A DNA stretch of 64,000 nt from VXYK01 sp965221585 (GCA_965221585.1 OZ244898.1:2046001-2110000); one strand, 5' to 3'; shown: positions 51,669-60,782, counted from the first letter of the stretch. Made by a program: numbers and translations. Notes: generated by a model not told the origin, from the letters alone.

Positions 51669-54600
51669 CTAGGCGACATCGCTGACGGCGCTGGCGGCCT
51701 TCTCGCTGACGACGGTGCTCGATCCGCCGGGTTTCATCGAGACGCCATAGAGGCAGTCGGCGATTTCCATCGTCCGTTTCTGATGGCTCACGAGCACCAA
51801 CTGCGCGTCGGCTCGGAATTCGTCGACGAGGTTCAGGAACCGGTGCAGGTTGACGTCGTCGAGCGCCACTTCAACTTCGTCCAGAACGTAGAAGGGTGAT
51901 GGTCGGCTCATGAACACTGCGAACAGGAAGGCCAAGGCGGTGAGGGTGCGCTCTCCGCCCGACAACAGCGACAGCTTGCGAACGTTCTTGCCACCCGGTT
52001 TGGCCGAGACGTCGATACCCGTATTCAGCAGATCGTCGGGCGTGGTCAAGCGGATCGATCCGGACCCTCCCGGGAAGAGGGTCTCGAACAGTCTCTCGAA
52101 ATTGGTGGAGACGTCTGCGAACGCGCCGGCGAAGATCGTCACGATGTCGTCGTCGATCGAAGAGATGACCTTGGTCAGCTCACGCCGGGTGGCGGCGATG
52201 TCTGCGAGTTGATCCTGCAGGAACTCGTGCCGCTCCTGAAGCTCCCGGCACTCCTCGGTGGCCAGCGGATTGATCGGGCCCATGATCTCGAGTTCGCTCT
52301 GCAACTGCTCGATTCGGCGGGCCGAGTCGACCCCGTCGTCAAGCGGCGGGCGCACCGCCGACACGGCCACATCGGGCGTGACCTTGTGTTCGGCGCGCAG
52401 CGATTCAACAACGGTCTGGAGCTTGGTTCTCAGTTCCGCCCGTTCGATAGCGGCACTGGCCGCGCGTTCGCGCAGACTCTCGAACCGTTGGTTGACCTCA
52501 ACCCGCTCAGTGCGCAGATCGCTGAGCCGGCCCACCAGTTGACGCGCCGTCTCTGACTGTCGCTCGTGTGCTGCTCGCGCCTCGGCGAGTCGGGAGTCGA
52601 TGACGGCTTGCCATGAACTGATCCCGGCAGCGAGCTTGTCGAGGACTGTTGCGCGACGGTCGAGGAACTCCCGCTGCTGACCGGCGGTGGATCGCTCGAT
52701 CACGTCGCGTTCGAGTCGTGCTTCGATCTCCGCGATGCGGGTTCGCAGGCCATTCTCCCGCTCATTGATTGCGGAGGCGCGAACCTCCACGTCGGTGCGC
52801 AACGCAACGACTTCGCGGATGCGCTCGGTAAGGTCGGCCTGCGCCTCGACGATGCGGAGGGCCTCCTGGCGCTGCTCGGACTCGGTGGCCTCGAGCAGTT
52901 CCCGCGCGCTGTCAAGTTCGTCCACGCGCCGGCGATCGTGCTCGAGGCGGCTGAGCAGGTCGTCGAACCCGGTGCGAAGCGTCTCGAATTCGGTAGCGGA
53001 TTCGCGGCGTTCCGCTTCGAGCTGCTGAGCGGATTCAGCCGCGCTCCGAAGTTGAGAATCGAGTTCGGCGATACGCGCTTCGCCGTCGTTCGTGGCTTCG
53101 AGGTGGGCGTCGAACTGCGAGCGCGCCTCGGCGACACGTCTTGCGGCGTTCTGGCAGTCCGCGTCGGCGACCAGCACCTGTTCGCTTGCTTCGGCTAGTG
53201 CCGCGGCCGTCGCTCCGGACCCGTTGCCGCCGAGACGCCAACCGTCGGGGCCGATGAACTCTCCTGTCAGGGTGACAAACGAACGCAGGGGGTCGTCCAG
53301 CGCCCGATCCACGGCGCTGCTCCAGTCGCCCTCGACTGTCTCGACATCGCCGATCAGCACATCGAGCAACGCATCAACACCTTTCTTCGTGCCTCGAACA
53401 TGGTCCCGAAGCGGGTTGTCGGCGCCGCTATGGGCACCCGTGGATCCCTGGGCGCCGAGGGCCAGCACCGCGCCGGCCGACCCGCTGGTGCGCAACGCCT
53501 CGAAGGCAACACGAGCTGCTGTGGGGTCGCGCACGATCACAGCATTGAGTCCGGCACCGACAGCGGACTCGAAAGCCGACTCGTAACCGGCGTCGACCTC
53601 CACGATGTCTCGCAGCGTGCCGAGCACGCCCTTGACGTGCGCCACGCGCTCCGCCCCCGCCCGAAAGCGGGCTTCGTCCAGCGCCAGGGTCAGCGCATCG
53701 GCCCGAGCCAGCCATCGTTGCTGAGTCGCTTTGGCCTCGCTGTGGGCTGCGATCTCGGCGTCGAGCGCTTCCTGGGCCGCAACCCGGGCGTTGTCTGCCT
53801 CGGCCAATTCAGCGGACAAGCGAGCGCGTCGAGTGTTGACGGACTCAAGTTCGGCCTGTTGTTCGGCTATGCGTGAGTCGAGCGCGGTGTGCCGCTGTTC
53901 GAGCTGGTCGAGACGCTGTAGGGCGCGTTCTTGGTCTCGGGTCCCCGATTCGATCGCGGCTTGAAGTGCCGCAAGCTCACCGCGGGCTTCGGCAGCCTCG
54001 TTGCCGTGGGTTGATTCGGTCTTCGCGGCTTGTTCGTCGAGTTCCGCACGGTCGCTTGCGAGCTGCTGCTCCTTGGCTTTCTGGGTGACCAGGTCGTCTC
54101 GCAGGACCGCTGCGGTGGTTTCCGCTTCGGCGAGGGCGAGCCGCAGACGAGTCGCCTCGGCCTCGAGGTTGGCTATGACGCCCCGGTCTGTGAATGCGGC
54201 TCGGTCCCGGTCGATGCCGCGGCGACGTTCGCTCACTACCGCTGCCAGACCCCGGGCACGTTCGTGTGTGGATTCAAGCCGCCGGAGGGTTTCACCGAGG
54301 TCATCGACGGAGCCCTCGGAGAGCCGGTTCTCGGCGGCTGAGATCCTGTCGTCGAGCTCCGCCAGTTCGGCCTTGACGGACTGCTCCTGGAGATGCACCG
54401 GCTGTTCGGAGACGGCTTTGAGCTGCTCACGCAGCTCGACGATCTGTCTTCCCTTGAGGTACAGGCGATGCGCCGCGAGTTCTTCGACGAGGTCTCCATG
54501 GAGACGTGCGGCCTCGGCTTGCTTCTCTAGGGGGCGCAACTGACGCCTCACCTCCCGGATGATGTCCTTCACCCTGGTGAGGTCGCTGTCCGAGGTGGCG

Positions 54601-55142
54601 AGACGGCGTTCGGCGCGCTCCTTGCGTTTGCGGTATTTCAAGACTCCGGCGGCTTCCTCGATGATCGCTCGCCGGTCCTGGGGGCGGGATGTCAGGACCG
54701 CGTCGATCTGTCCCTGGGAGACGATCACATGCTGTTGCCGTCCAACTCCGCCGTCACTCAACAGCTCGGACACGTCGATGAGCCTGCACGGGACTCCGTT
54801 GATGGCGTATTCGGACTCACCGCTCCGAAAGAGCGTGCGGCTTATCCTCACCTCGTTGAAATCGATCGGAAGCGTGCCTGAGTGATTGTCGATCGTCAAG
54901 GAGACCTCGGCTCGACCCAGAGCTGGTTTTTCGCTGGTACCGGCAAAGATCACGTCGTCCATCTTGGAGGACCGCAGAGCGTTGGGCGCCTGCGACCCGA
55001 GCACCCAGGCGATGGCGTCGACAACGTTGGACTTTCCGCTGCCGTTGGGTCCGACGATTACGTTGACGCCCGGCTCAAGATCAATCGAGGTCGCATCGGC
55101 GAACGACTTGAAGCCTTTCAACGCGAGGTTCTTGAGATACAT
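51669..55142 (-). CDS. smc: Chromosome segregation protein SMC
   Basis: A 1157-residue condensin ATPase. The N-terminal head has Walker A 'GPNGSGKSN' (31-39). Long coiled coils flank a hinge around residues 500-650 ('VLGTLRDIVEVDAGYESAFESAVG' in parts). The C-terminal head has the ABC signature 'LSGGERTL' (from residue 1060) and Walker B 'FYVLDEVEVALDD' (Asp1088, Glu1089). The ATG giving MYLKNLALKGFKSFA matches the family start; an upstream TTG would add three residues. It follows the Fpg-like gene by ~40 bp. Confidence 0.97.
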   Translation of the reverse strand: MYLKNLALKGFKSFADATSIDLEPGVNVIVGPNGSGKSNVVDAIAWVLGSQAPNALRSSKMDDVIFAGTSEKPALGRAEVSLTIDNHSGTLPIDFNEVRISRTLFRSGESEYAINGVPCRLIDVSELLSDGGVGRQQHVIVSQGQIDAVLTSRPQDRRAIIEEAAGVLKYRKRKERAERRLATSDSDLTRVKDIIREVRRQLRPLEKQAEAARLHGDLVEELAAHRLYLKGRQIVELREQLKAVSEQPVHLQEQSVKAELAELDDRISAAENRLSEGSVDDLGETLRRLESTHERARGLAAVVSERRRGIDRDRAAFTDRGVIANLEAEATRLRLALAEAETTAAVLRDDLVTQKAKEQQLASDRAELDEQAAKTESTHGNEAAEARGELAALQAAIESGTRDQERALQRLDQLEQRHTALDSRIAEQQAELESVNTRRARLSAELAEADNARVAAQEALDAEIAAHSEAKATQQRWLARADALTLALDEARFRAGAERVAHVKGVLGTLRDIVEVDAGYESAFESAVGAGLNAVIVRDPTAARVAFEALRTSGSAGAVLALGAQGSTGAHSGADNPLRDHVRGTKKGVDALLDVLIGDVETVEGDWSSAVDRALDDPLRSFVTLTGEFIGPDGWRLGGNGSGATAAALAEASEQVLVADADCQNAARRVAEARSQFDAHLEATNDGEARIAELDSQLRSAAESAQQLEAERRESATEFETLRTGFDDLLSRLEHDRRRVDELDSARELLEATESEQRQEALRIVEAQADLTERIREVVALRTDVEVRASAINERENGLRTRIAEIEARLERDVIERSTAGQQREFLDRRATVLDKLAAGISSWQAVIDSRLAEARAAHERQSETARQLVGRLSDLRTERVEVNQRFESLRERAASAAIERAELRTKLQTVVESLRAEHKVTPDVAVSAVRPPLDDGVDSARRIEQLQSELEIMGPINPLATEECRELQERHEFLQDQLADIAATRRELTKVISSIDDDIVTIFAGAFADVSTNFERLFETLFPGGSGSIRLTTPDDLLNTGIDVSAKPGGKNVRKLSLLSGGERTLTALAFLFAVFMSRPSPFYVLDEVEVALDDVNLHRFLNLVDEFRADAQLVLVSHQKRTMEIADCLYGVSMKPGGSSTVVSEKAASAVSDVA

Positions 55143-55182
55143 CGGATTCAAATGTATCAGCCCAAATTACACTGATGAGACT

Positions 55183-56016
55183 TCACACCTGTGTTTCGCA
55201 GAAGTAAGTCCAGGTGCCGCGGAACTTCACCCGCTGTATCGGCAGGCGGGATCTGGCACTCAGTTCACCGTGCCGCCCCCAGACCATCAAGTGGCTGCCG
55301 TACTCGCCGGGGTTGCCCAACGGGTCGATGAACTCACGGTCGGGGATCGATGTGCCTCGGTGCTTGATGGCATCGTGAAGGGTTCCGACAAGCGCACGGT
55401 GAAGCCGTCTTATCTCCTGGCTGGTCAACGATTCGCTCATGCGATTGTGGCGAAGCCCGGCGTGGAACAGGATCTCGTCGGCGTAGATGTCGCCGATCCC
55501 GACGACGAAGGTCGGGTCGGTCAGCAGGGTCTTCAACCGGACCCGGCGCTGAAGCAGACTGCGGCCGAAGGTCGTCCAGGTGACCGGTTCGGATACCGGG
55601 TCGAGCCCGAGGGTCTCCAGCTCCGGCAGTTCATCGGCGATCGAGTCGTTGGCGACGACGAACATCTCAGCCGTACCGGCGCTGTCAAGCAGACGCAACT
55701 GGCCGTGCTGCGTGAAGGTGATGACCACCTCTGTAGCGCGATCGACCTCTTCCTTGTTGGCGGCACGGCGCAACGACCCGCTCGAACCCAGATCGACGAC
55801 CAGTGTGGTTTCATTGTCCAGACCGATCGCGATGCGCAGCCCGAGACGCGTCACGGTCTCGATCTTGTTGCCAATGAGCCGCGACGTGAACGCGTTGCGG
55901 GTTCTATAGCGCCTCAGGACCTTCATGCTCGTGGCCTCGGCGTTCTTGACCTTCTTCCCAACGATGTCGCGCTCAAGATCACGGCGAACCGTTTCGACTT
56001 CCGGTAACTCAAACAT
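55183..56016 (-). CDS. Degenerate Fpg/Nei-family protein lacking catalytic residues
   Basis: A 277-residue homologue of formamidopyrimidine-DNA glycosylase in the usual place between rnc and smc. It starts MFELPEVETVRRDLER: the N-terminal proline nucleophile (normally Met-Pro-Glu-Leu-Pro) is Phe. The elimination Lys region reads RLGLRI instead of RRGKYL, and the HLGMSG loop reads DLGSSG. In the helix-two-turn-helix, GIGDIYADE replaces GxGNIY. Of the zinc-finger cysteines only Cys273 remains. Glu3 and the fold are kept. GGAG lies six bases before the ATG at 56016; an ATG at 56028 is also possible but does not restore the Pro. A bifunctional glycosylase is unlikely; lesion binding is a possibility. 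Confidence 0.85.
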   Translation of the reverse strand: MFELPEVETVRRDLERDIVGKKVKNAEATSMKVLRRYRTRNAFTSRLIGNKIETVTRLGLRIAIGLDNETTLVVDLGSSGSLRRAANKEEVDRATEVVITFTQHGQLRLLDSAGTAEMFVVANDSIADELPELETLGLDPVSEPVTWTTFGRSLLQRRVRLKTLLTDPTFVVGIGDIYADEILFHAGLRHNRMSESLTSQEIRRLHRALVGTLHDAIKHRGTSIPDREFIDPLGNPGEYGSHLMVWGRHGELSARSRLPIQRVKFRGTWTYFCETQV

Positions 56017-56701
56017 AGAGTGCTCCATCCTGATCTGAGCGGGCTTCCAGAGCGACGCGAGCGGCTCGCCGTTGAGCCTGCTTGATTGTCGTGCCTTCCC
56101 CGGTTCCGCAGACTTCTCCGCCGATCGTCACCGTTGCTCGATAAAGGCGCTTGTGCTGAGGGCCCGTCTGGGTGACCTCGTACTCCGGCGAAACCAACCG
56201 GTCGCGCGCAGCCGCTTCCTGCAGCAGCGTCTTGTAGTCGCGCCCGCCAGGCCGGCTAGCCGCTTCGTTGATGCGATCACCGAGATGAACAAGGATGAAC
56301 TCGCGGGCAGACTCGAGGCCCCCGTCGACGTAGACCGCGCCGATTACCGCTTCGAATGCGTCCGAGACGATCGACGATTTGGCGCGACCGCCGGAGCTCT
56401 CCTCTCCCTTCCCGAGGCGAAGATGCGTACCGAGGTCAAGGGCCACCGCCAGATCGGCGAGCGTGTCCGCGTTCACCACCGCTGCTCTCGTCTTGGCCAT
56501 GTGACCCTCCGGAAGCCCAGGAAGCCGGTGGTAGAGAAAGTCGGCGACGACCAGGCTGAGGACCGCGTCGCCAAGCAACTCGAGCCGTTCGTTGCTGGGC
56601 CCGTCGTCATGCTCGGCACACCACGAACGATGCGTGACCGCCAACTCAAGTTGGTCCAGGTCACCGAACCGATATCCCAATCGGTTCTCCAGCGCAGACA
56701 A
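56009..56701 (-). CDS. rnc: Ribonuclease III
   Basis: A 230-residue double-strand RNA endonuclease for rRNA and mRNA processing. The catalytic signature 'NERLELLGDAVLSLVV' carries the conserved Glu and Asp; the second acidic motif is 'DAFEAVIGAVYVDGG'. The dsRNA-binding domain occupies residues ~150-225 ('DYKTLLQE', 'GEGTTIKQAQRRAARVAL'). The start appears to be TTG (MSALENRLGY), with no in-frame ATG upstream. It overlaps the Fpg-like gene by 8-20 bp depending on the start there. Confidence 0.95.
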   Translation of the reverse strand: MSALENRLGYRFGDLDQLELAVTHRSWCAEHDDGPSNERLELLGDAVLSLVVADFLYHRLPGLPEGHMAKTRAAVVNADTLADLAVALDLGTHLRLGKGEESSGGRAKSSIVSDAFEAVIGAVYVDGGLESAREFILVHLGDRINEAASRPGGRDYKTLLQEAAARDRLVSPEYEVTQTGPQHKRLYRATVTIGGEVCGTGEGTTIKQAQRRAARVALEARSDQDGALYV

Positions 56702-56720
56702 CGGCGCAGTGCTCAGCGCC

Positions 56721-57011
56721 TCAACCCAGCTTTGCGGCGACGTAATCGACGGCGTCGCGAACGGTTCGGAGATCCTCCAGGTCCTCGTCCTCGATACGGA
56801 AACCCGACGAGCGCTCTGCTAATTCCTCTTCGAGCGCTTCGACGAGTTCGATGAGGGCCAGTGAATCCGCATTGAGATCGTCCGCGAATGCATCGCCCTC
56901 GTTTATCGACAGGGGCTCAATTTCAAGAATATCGGCAAGCTGATCCCTGACGAGTGCGAGGATCTCCTCGCGGCTCATGGGAGCCTGCTCCACATGCGTT
57001 TCTGCGGGCAA
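56721..57011 (-). CDS. acpP: Acyl carrier protein
   Basis: A 96-residue carrier for fatty-acid synthesis. The phosphopantetheine site is Ser50 in 'DDLNADSLALIEL'. Flanking helices are acidic as usual. A TTG start at 57011 has a near-perfect AGGAGGG ribosome-binding site a few bases upstream. A later ATG at 56978 (MSREEI) with a weaker GGAG would give the usual ~85-residue length, so translation could begin at either. The gene sits between plsX and rnc as in many bacteria, but fabD, fabG and fabH are not adjacent. Confidence 0.95.
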   Translation of the reverse strand: MPAETHVEQAPMSREEILALVRDQLADILEIEPLSINEGDAFADDLNADSLALIELVEALEEELAERSSGFRIEDEDLEDLRTVRDAVDYVAAKLG

Positions 57012-57107
57012 CTGACCCTCCTAGTCACCAGGATCGTCTGATGCTACCGGAAGGATCGGCCCGAGCCTCTTTTTGGATTGAAATGAATTCAAATACAAGA
57101 ATATATG
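57012..57107 (-). promoter_or_regulatory. AT-rich gap before acpP
   Basis: Unlike its surroundings, 57069-57107 is AT-rich and contains the 8-bp palindrome TGAATTCA (57084-57091). It may hold a promoter or operator for acpP separate from plsX. No clear -35/-10 pair could be assigned. Confidence 0.3.
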
Positions 57108-58097
57108 CTACTGCCGATGGACGGCGGCCGAGAGATGCTCGACCATCCCGACCTCCACCATCTCCGAGGCGATGCGGATCGCATTGGCCATCGCATCGAC
57201 GCCGCTCGAACCGTGCGAGATGACGCACACCCCCTTCACGCCCAGCAGCAAAGCCCCACCCGTCGAGTCGGGGTGCAGTTCAGCGACCATCGAATCGAGT
57301 GGGCCAGCCAACATCTCGCCTGCGCGTCGGGTCTGTGCATCGGTGTCGATCGCGGCGAGCAACCGGCTGAGCAGCGCCGACATGGCGCCCTCGAGCGTCT
57401 TGAGGGTGACGTTGCCGGTGAACCCGTCCGTCACCACCACATCGACATCGTCGGTCATCACGTCACGACCCTCCACGTTGCCGATCCATTCAGCACCGCT
57501 CGATTCGGCCCAGGCGGTTTCGTTCAACAGTTCGAAGCACTCCTTCACGAACTTGTTGCCCTTGCCCGCCTCCTCACCGATCGACAGAAGGCCAACCCGT
57601 GGACGTTCAATCCTGAAACGGTCGCGGGCATAGATGCAGCCCATCTGCGCGAACTCGACCAGCCACTCAGGGCGACACTCCGCGTTCGCCCCCGCATCGA
57701 GCAAGGTTGTGTGGGTGCCCTGCGGCACTGGTACGGGGATGGCGATCGCGGGGCGGTTGATCCCCCGAATGCGTCCCATGCGCAACAACGCGGACGCCAT
57801 GGTTGCACCGGTGTTTCCGGCCGAGACCATCGCCGAGGCGCGGCCTTCCCGAACGGCGCCCGCAGCCCGTACCAATGACGAGTCGCGCATGCGACGAACG
57901 CTGGTGCCCGGCTCGGCGTCCATGGCGATCACTTCGCTGGCCTCGATCACCTCCAGGCCTCCGGTGTCCCCGAGATCGGCTGATCTTCCGACCAGCACGA
58001 CCGGTATCCCCATCTCCGATGCGGCGCGTCGAGCGCCCGCGACTATTTCTGCAGGGGCGTTGTCACCACCCATAGCGTCGACCGCGATGGGCAGCAT
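57108..58097 (-). CDS. plsX: Phosphate acyltransferase PlsX
   Basis: A 329-residue enzyme making acyl-phosphate from acyl-ACP for glycerolipid synthesis. The N-terminal 'IAVDAMGGDNAPAEIV' is the family signature. 'VSAGNTGATMASAL' and 'NVEGRDVMTDDVDVVVTDGFTGNVTLK' (in parts) are the active-site blocks. It lies 3 bp after rpmF and before acpP, coupling ribosome and lipid synthesis genes. Confidence 0.96.
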   Translation of the reverse strand: MLPIAVDAMGGDNAPAEIVAGARRAASEMGIPVVLVGRSADLGDTGGLEVIEASEVIAMDAEPGTSVRRMRDSSLVRAAGAVREGRASAMVSAGNTGATMASALLRMGRIRGINRPAIAIPVPVPQGTHTTLLDAGANAECRPEWLVEFAQMGCIYARDRFRIERPRVGLLSIGEEAGKGNKFVKECFELLNETAWAESSGAEWIGNVEGRDVMTDDVDVVVTDGFTGNVTLKTLEGAMSALLSRLLAAIDTDAQTRRAGEMLAGPLDSMVAELHPDSTGGALLLGVKGVCVISHGSSGVDAMANAIRIASEMVEVGMVEHLSAAVHRQ

Positions 58098-58100
58098 CGA

Positions 58101-58280
58101 TCAGTTGACGTCTATGGCTTGTCGGCCGCCGTACCACCCACAGATGCCGCAGGCGCGGTGGGGGCGTTTGGTGGCGTCACACCGCGGACAGGCGCTACGA
58201 GGCGCGGCTGCGACGCGCCAAGCCGATGCCCGCCTGCTCCGTGTCTTCGATTTCGACGTTTTTTTCTTCGGGACGGCCAT
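58101..58280 (-). CDS. rpmF: 50S ribosomal protein L32
   Basis: A 59-residue L32 with the standard start 'MAVPKKKTSKSKTRSRRA'. It retains a zinc-binding ribbon with four Cys (CPRCDATKRPH..CGICGWY), the C+ form. The ATG at 58280 is chosen; a longer upstream frame exists but lacks L32 similarity. It precedes plsX closely. The gap to the DUF177 gene (58281-58412) has no visible gene. Confidence 0.96.
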   Translation of the reverse strand: MAVPKKKTSKSKTRSRRASAWRVAAAPRSACPRCDATKRPHRACGICGWYGGRQAIDVN

Positions 58281-58412
58281 CGCAACCTGTTTCGTAGGGA
58301 TTCTCTCAGGCCGCAGTTGACTGACCTGAGCAACACAGGTTAGCGACACGCCGCGACTACGCCACCGCTGCGACGACGATATCGCTCGACGTCTCCGCTG
58401 ATCGCCCGGTTG

Positions 58413-58973
58413 TCATCCGTCGAAGGTCAGCTCATCGAGGGCCGACCAGCGAGGGTCGATATCTGAGGCTTCGTCTTCAGCGGGGCCTGTCGGGAATCGG
58501 TCCGGTGCCGGACCCTCACATTCCGAACGACACAGCGGGGCGAGCGGAATCGACAGCAGGGCCAGCTCGCGCAGCATGGGTCCCAAGTCGACGCCTTCCT
58601 GGTGCAGCGGCCAGGTCTCCCCCTCTGTCGGATGCACTTCGAAGAGTTCGGAGACCTCAGCCGCAAGATCGCCGAATGTGGGCTCCAGACAGCGCCTGCA
58701 AGGTGCCGACCAGCGCCCCTCGACAGTTCCGGCAGCAAGGACTGCCGCGCTTTCGGGTCTCGGAGAAACATCCTGCTCATCAGGGCATTCGTCAGCACCG
58801 GTGCGTTCCAGAACCAGGTCGAGCTCAAGTCGACCGTCAACGACTGCCGAGGTCAATCCGACTTCGGACAATTCCATGTCGGCGAGTCTCACCTCGGTAC
58901 ACAGTTCGAGCCGGGACTGCGACCCGCCGAAGAGTCCTGTCGTGTCTACAACGAACCTGGCTTCGCCCGTCAC
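58413..58973 (-). CDS. DUF177 (YceD-like) protein
   Basis: A 186-residue protein with the DUF177 pattern: Cys pair 'CRRCLEP' mid-protein and 'LCRSECEG' near the end, with an acidic segment between. DUF177 proteins occur next to rpmF and are linked to 23S rRNA/ribosome maturation in several bacteria and plastids. A GTG start overlaps the upstream SepIVA-like stop (GTGA). An unusual 20-residue Cys/Asp-containing stretch (ADECPDEQDVSPRPES) separates the first half from the core. Confidence 0.9.
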   Translation of the reverse strand: MTGEARFVVDTTGLFGGSQSRLELCTEVRLADMELSEVGLTSAVVDGRLELDLVLERTGADECPDEQDVSPRPESAAVLAAGTVEGRWSAPCRRCLEPTFGDLAAEVSELFEVHPTEGETWPLHQEGVDLGPMLRELALLSIPLAPLCRSECEGPAPDRFPTGPAEDEASDIDPRWSALDELTFDG

Positions 58974-59545
58974 TCGCGATCCTGGTCGAAGAACTCGTCG
59001 CGCTCGGGAGCGGGAAGCGGAGGGCGCGACTCATGTTCCTGGGTGGCGCCCTGCATCCGCGACCGGCCGAAGGCAACCGAACGGGTTATGCGCTCCAGCA
59101 CGACCTCCAGCCGCCCGAGTTCCTGATCGCACCAGTCCTCTGTCTTCAAGCGAAGGTCCCTCGCTTCGGTTTCGGCCGAGGACACGACCCGTCGGGCGTG
59201 CTCGTTGGCCTCCTGCACCAACTCGGTGCGCTGCACCATGCGCTGGGCGGTGTCTCGCGCCCGGGCAATCAACAGATCTCCCTCCCCCTGCACACGGGCC
59301 AGGAAATCATCGCGTTCCTTGAGCAGCCAGCGAGCGGCTCGGAACTCCTCGGGAAGGCGCTGCACGGCCGAGTTCAGCAGTTCAAGGACTTCGTTCTTGT
59401 TGATGATCGAGGAGGCTGACATCGGCATCGGGCGAGCCCTCTCGATCAGGTCGATGGCGGCTCTGAGGATCTCCTCAGACTCGAGGGGCCGATATGGGGG
59501 CGGCGCGGACTCGCCAGGCTGGTCTGGAGTGTTCTGGTCGGTCAT
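58970..59545 (-). CDS. Coiled-coil cell-division-type protein (SepIVA/DivIVA-like)
   Basis: A 191-residue cytosolic coiled-coil protein with a Pro-rich start, a central helix from ~residue 60 to 165 and a charged Pro/Glu end. It sits between coaD and the DUF177 gene, the position of the mycobacterial SepIVA (Rv2927c) gene, and has the same helix-rich layout. SepIVA regulates the divisome and envelope elongation in mycobacteria. The assignment rests on context and composition, because coiled coils carry little sequence signal. ATGA overlap with coaD. Confidence 0.65.
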   Translation of the reverse strand: MTDQNTPDQPGESAPPPYRPLESEEILRAAIDLIERARPMPMSASSIINKNEVLELLNSAVQRLPEEFRAARWLLKERDDFLARVQGEGDLLIARARDTAQRMVQRTELVQEANEHARRVVSSAETEARDLRLKTEDWCDQELGRLEVVLERITRSVAFGRSRMQGATQEHESRPPLPAPERDEFFDQDRE

Positions 59546-60015
59546 CCGAATCGCTCTCTCAATCGCCGGGCCACGCTGGCCGGCACCATCTTAGATATGT
59601 CCCCGCCGAACCTGGTGAAGTCCCGGATGAACTTCGATGCCAGGAATGAACTGCTCGACGCGGAGGGGATGAAGAGTGTGTGGATACCGGACGCGGCGTT
59701 GTTCATCTGCGCCATCTGCAGTTCGTTCTCAAAGTCGGAAACAGCCCGCAGGCCCTTGAGGATGAAGTCGGCCTCGAGTTCGGCCGCGAGGTCTACGACG
59801 AGTCCCCCGAACATCCGCACAGTCACGTTGGGCAGGTGTTCGGTCGCCTCTCGCAGCATCGCCTCGCGTTCGTCGAGATCGAAGACGCCGTCCTTGGTGG
59901 TGTTGACCATGGTCGCCACCACGACCTCATCGAACAGCTTCGCAGCAGTTTCGATGATCTCAAGGTGTCCGTTGTGGACGGGATCAAACGAACCGGGGTA
60001 AAGGACACGGGTCAC
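59542..60015 (-). CDS. coaD: Phosphopantetheine adenylyltransferase
   Basis: A 157-residue enzyme of CoA biosynthesis, turning 4'-phosphopantetheine and ATP into dephospho-CoA. The nucleotidyl-transferase motif is 'YPGSFDPVHNGHLEII'. Second motif 'KGLRAVSDFENELQMAQMN' and C-terminal 'SSSFLASKFIRDF' (ISS-like) are conserved. A GTG start gives the usual length; it overlaps the rsmD stop (GTGA). The rsmD-coaD pairing is standard. Confidence 0.96.
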   Translation of the reverse strand: MTRVLYPGSFDPVHNGHLEIIETAAKLFDEVVVATMVNTTKDGVFDLDEREAMLREATEHLPNVTVRMFGGLVVDLAAELEADFILKGLRAVSDFENELQMAQMNNAASGIHTLFIPSASSSSFLASKFIRDFTRFGGDISKMVPASVARRLRERFG

Positions 60016-60551
60016 GAGACTTGGTTCTCCGTAGCGGCGCGGGCAGAGGCGAGTGTCACCACGGTACCTCCGTATCGGCGGACCCGATGGGTATCCCACG
60101 ATTTGGGGAGTTCGACCTCACGGTCGGATTCAATGGCCACGACCGAGTCTCTGACCTCGCCGAGCAGCTCCGGCCAGCGGTCGAACGAGTACGGCGGGTC
60201 CAACAACAGCAGGTCGTAGGGTTCGGCGCGGGCCAGGAAGCTCGTTGCGTCGGCGGGCAGCACAGTCGCCCGGTCCCCCAACCCCAAAGACTCGAGGTTC
60301 TCCCGCAGGACAGCCAGCGCAAGCCTGTCGTTCTCGACGAAGACCGCTCGGGCCGCTCCTCGCGACAGCGCTTCGATTCCCAGGGCGCCCGATCCCGCGA
60401 ACAGGTCGAGCACCACCGAGTCGGCAATTGCGCCCAGCGAGTAGAGGGAGTTGAACATCGCCTCACGTACCCGGTCCGCGGTGGGACGGAGGCTCTCAGA
60501 CTCGCCGGCGTTGATTCGTCGCCCTCCCAACGATCCGGCCACTACACGCAT
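60012..60551 (-). CDS. rsmD: 16S rRNA (guanine(966)-N(2))-methyltransferase
   Basis: A 179-residue rRNA methyltransferase acting on the 30S subunit. It starts 'MRVVAGSLGGRRI' followed by 'RPTADRVREAMFNSL', the RsmD opening. SAM motif I is 'VLDLFAGSGALGIEALSRGA' and the catalytic N-DPPY motif is 'LLLLDPPYSFD'. An ATG at 60551 gives normal length; the longer frame 5' is antisense to the zinc-ribbon gene. Confidence 0.95.
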   Translation of the reverse strand: MRVVAGSLGGRRINAGESESLRPTADRVREAMFNSLYSLGAIADSVVLDLFAGSGALGIEALSRGAARAVFVENDRLALAVLRENLESLGLGDRATVLPADATSFLARAEPYDLLLLDPPYSFDRWPELLGEVRDSVVAIESDREVELPKSWDTHRVRRYGGTVVTLASARAATENQVS

Positions 60552-60587
60552 GTGTACCAGTCTGGCCCGCTCAGATACGGTCGGGGC

Positions 60588-60782
60588 ATGTCGGCACCGG
60601 AAACAGCCGTACCCGAAACGATCGTCTGCGTCGACTGCGGCGGTACGTGCCATCGCATCTCCTATGCTCCCGAAGAGGGTTTCGAGCCCGGAGACATCGT
60701 CGCCTATCGATGCTCCGACTGTGACGACCGTTGGGACATCGAGTTGGCGCTGGACGATCTTGAACCGCCCGAGGGGGCCTAG
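60588..60782 (+). CDS. Small zinc-ribbon-like protein
   Basis: A 64-residue acidic protein. Two CxxC pairs, Cys14/Cys17 (VCVDCGG, followed by TCHR with a further Cys/His) and Cys42/Cys45 (YRCSDCDD), suggest a zinc ribbon. It is plus-strand, divergent from rsmD by 36 bp, and its stop overlaps the convergent recG stop by four bases. The ribosome-binding site is weak (GGGG). It is not a family I recognise. Coding potential rests on the Cys pattern and close packing. Confidence 0.7.
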   Translation: MSAPETAVPETIVCVDCGGTCHRISYAPEEGFEPGDIVAYRCSDCDDRWDIELALDDLEPPEGA

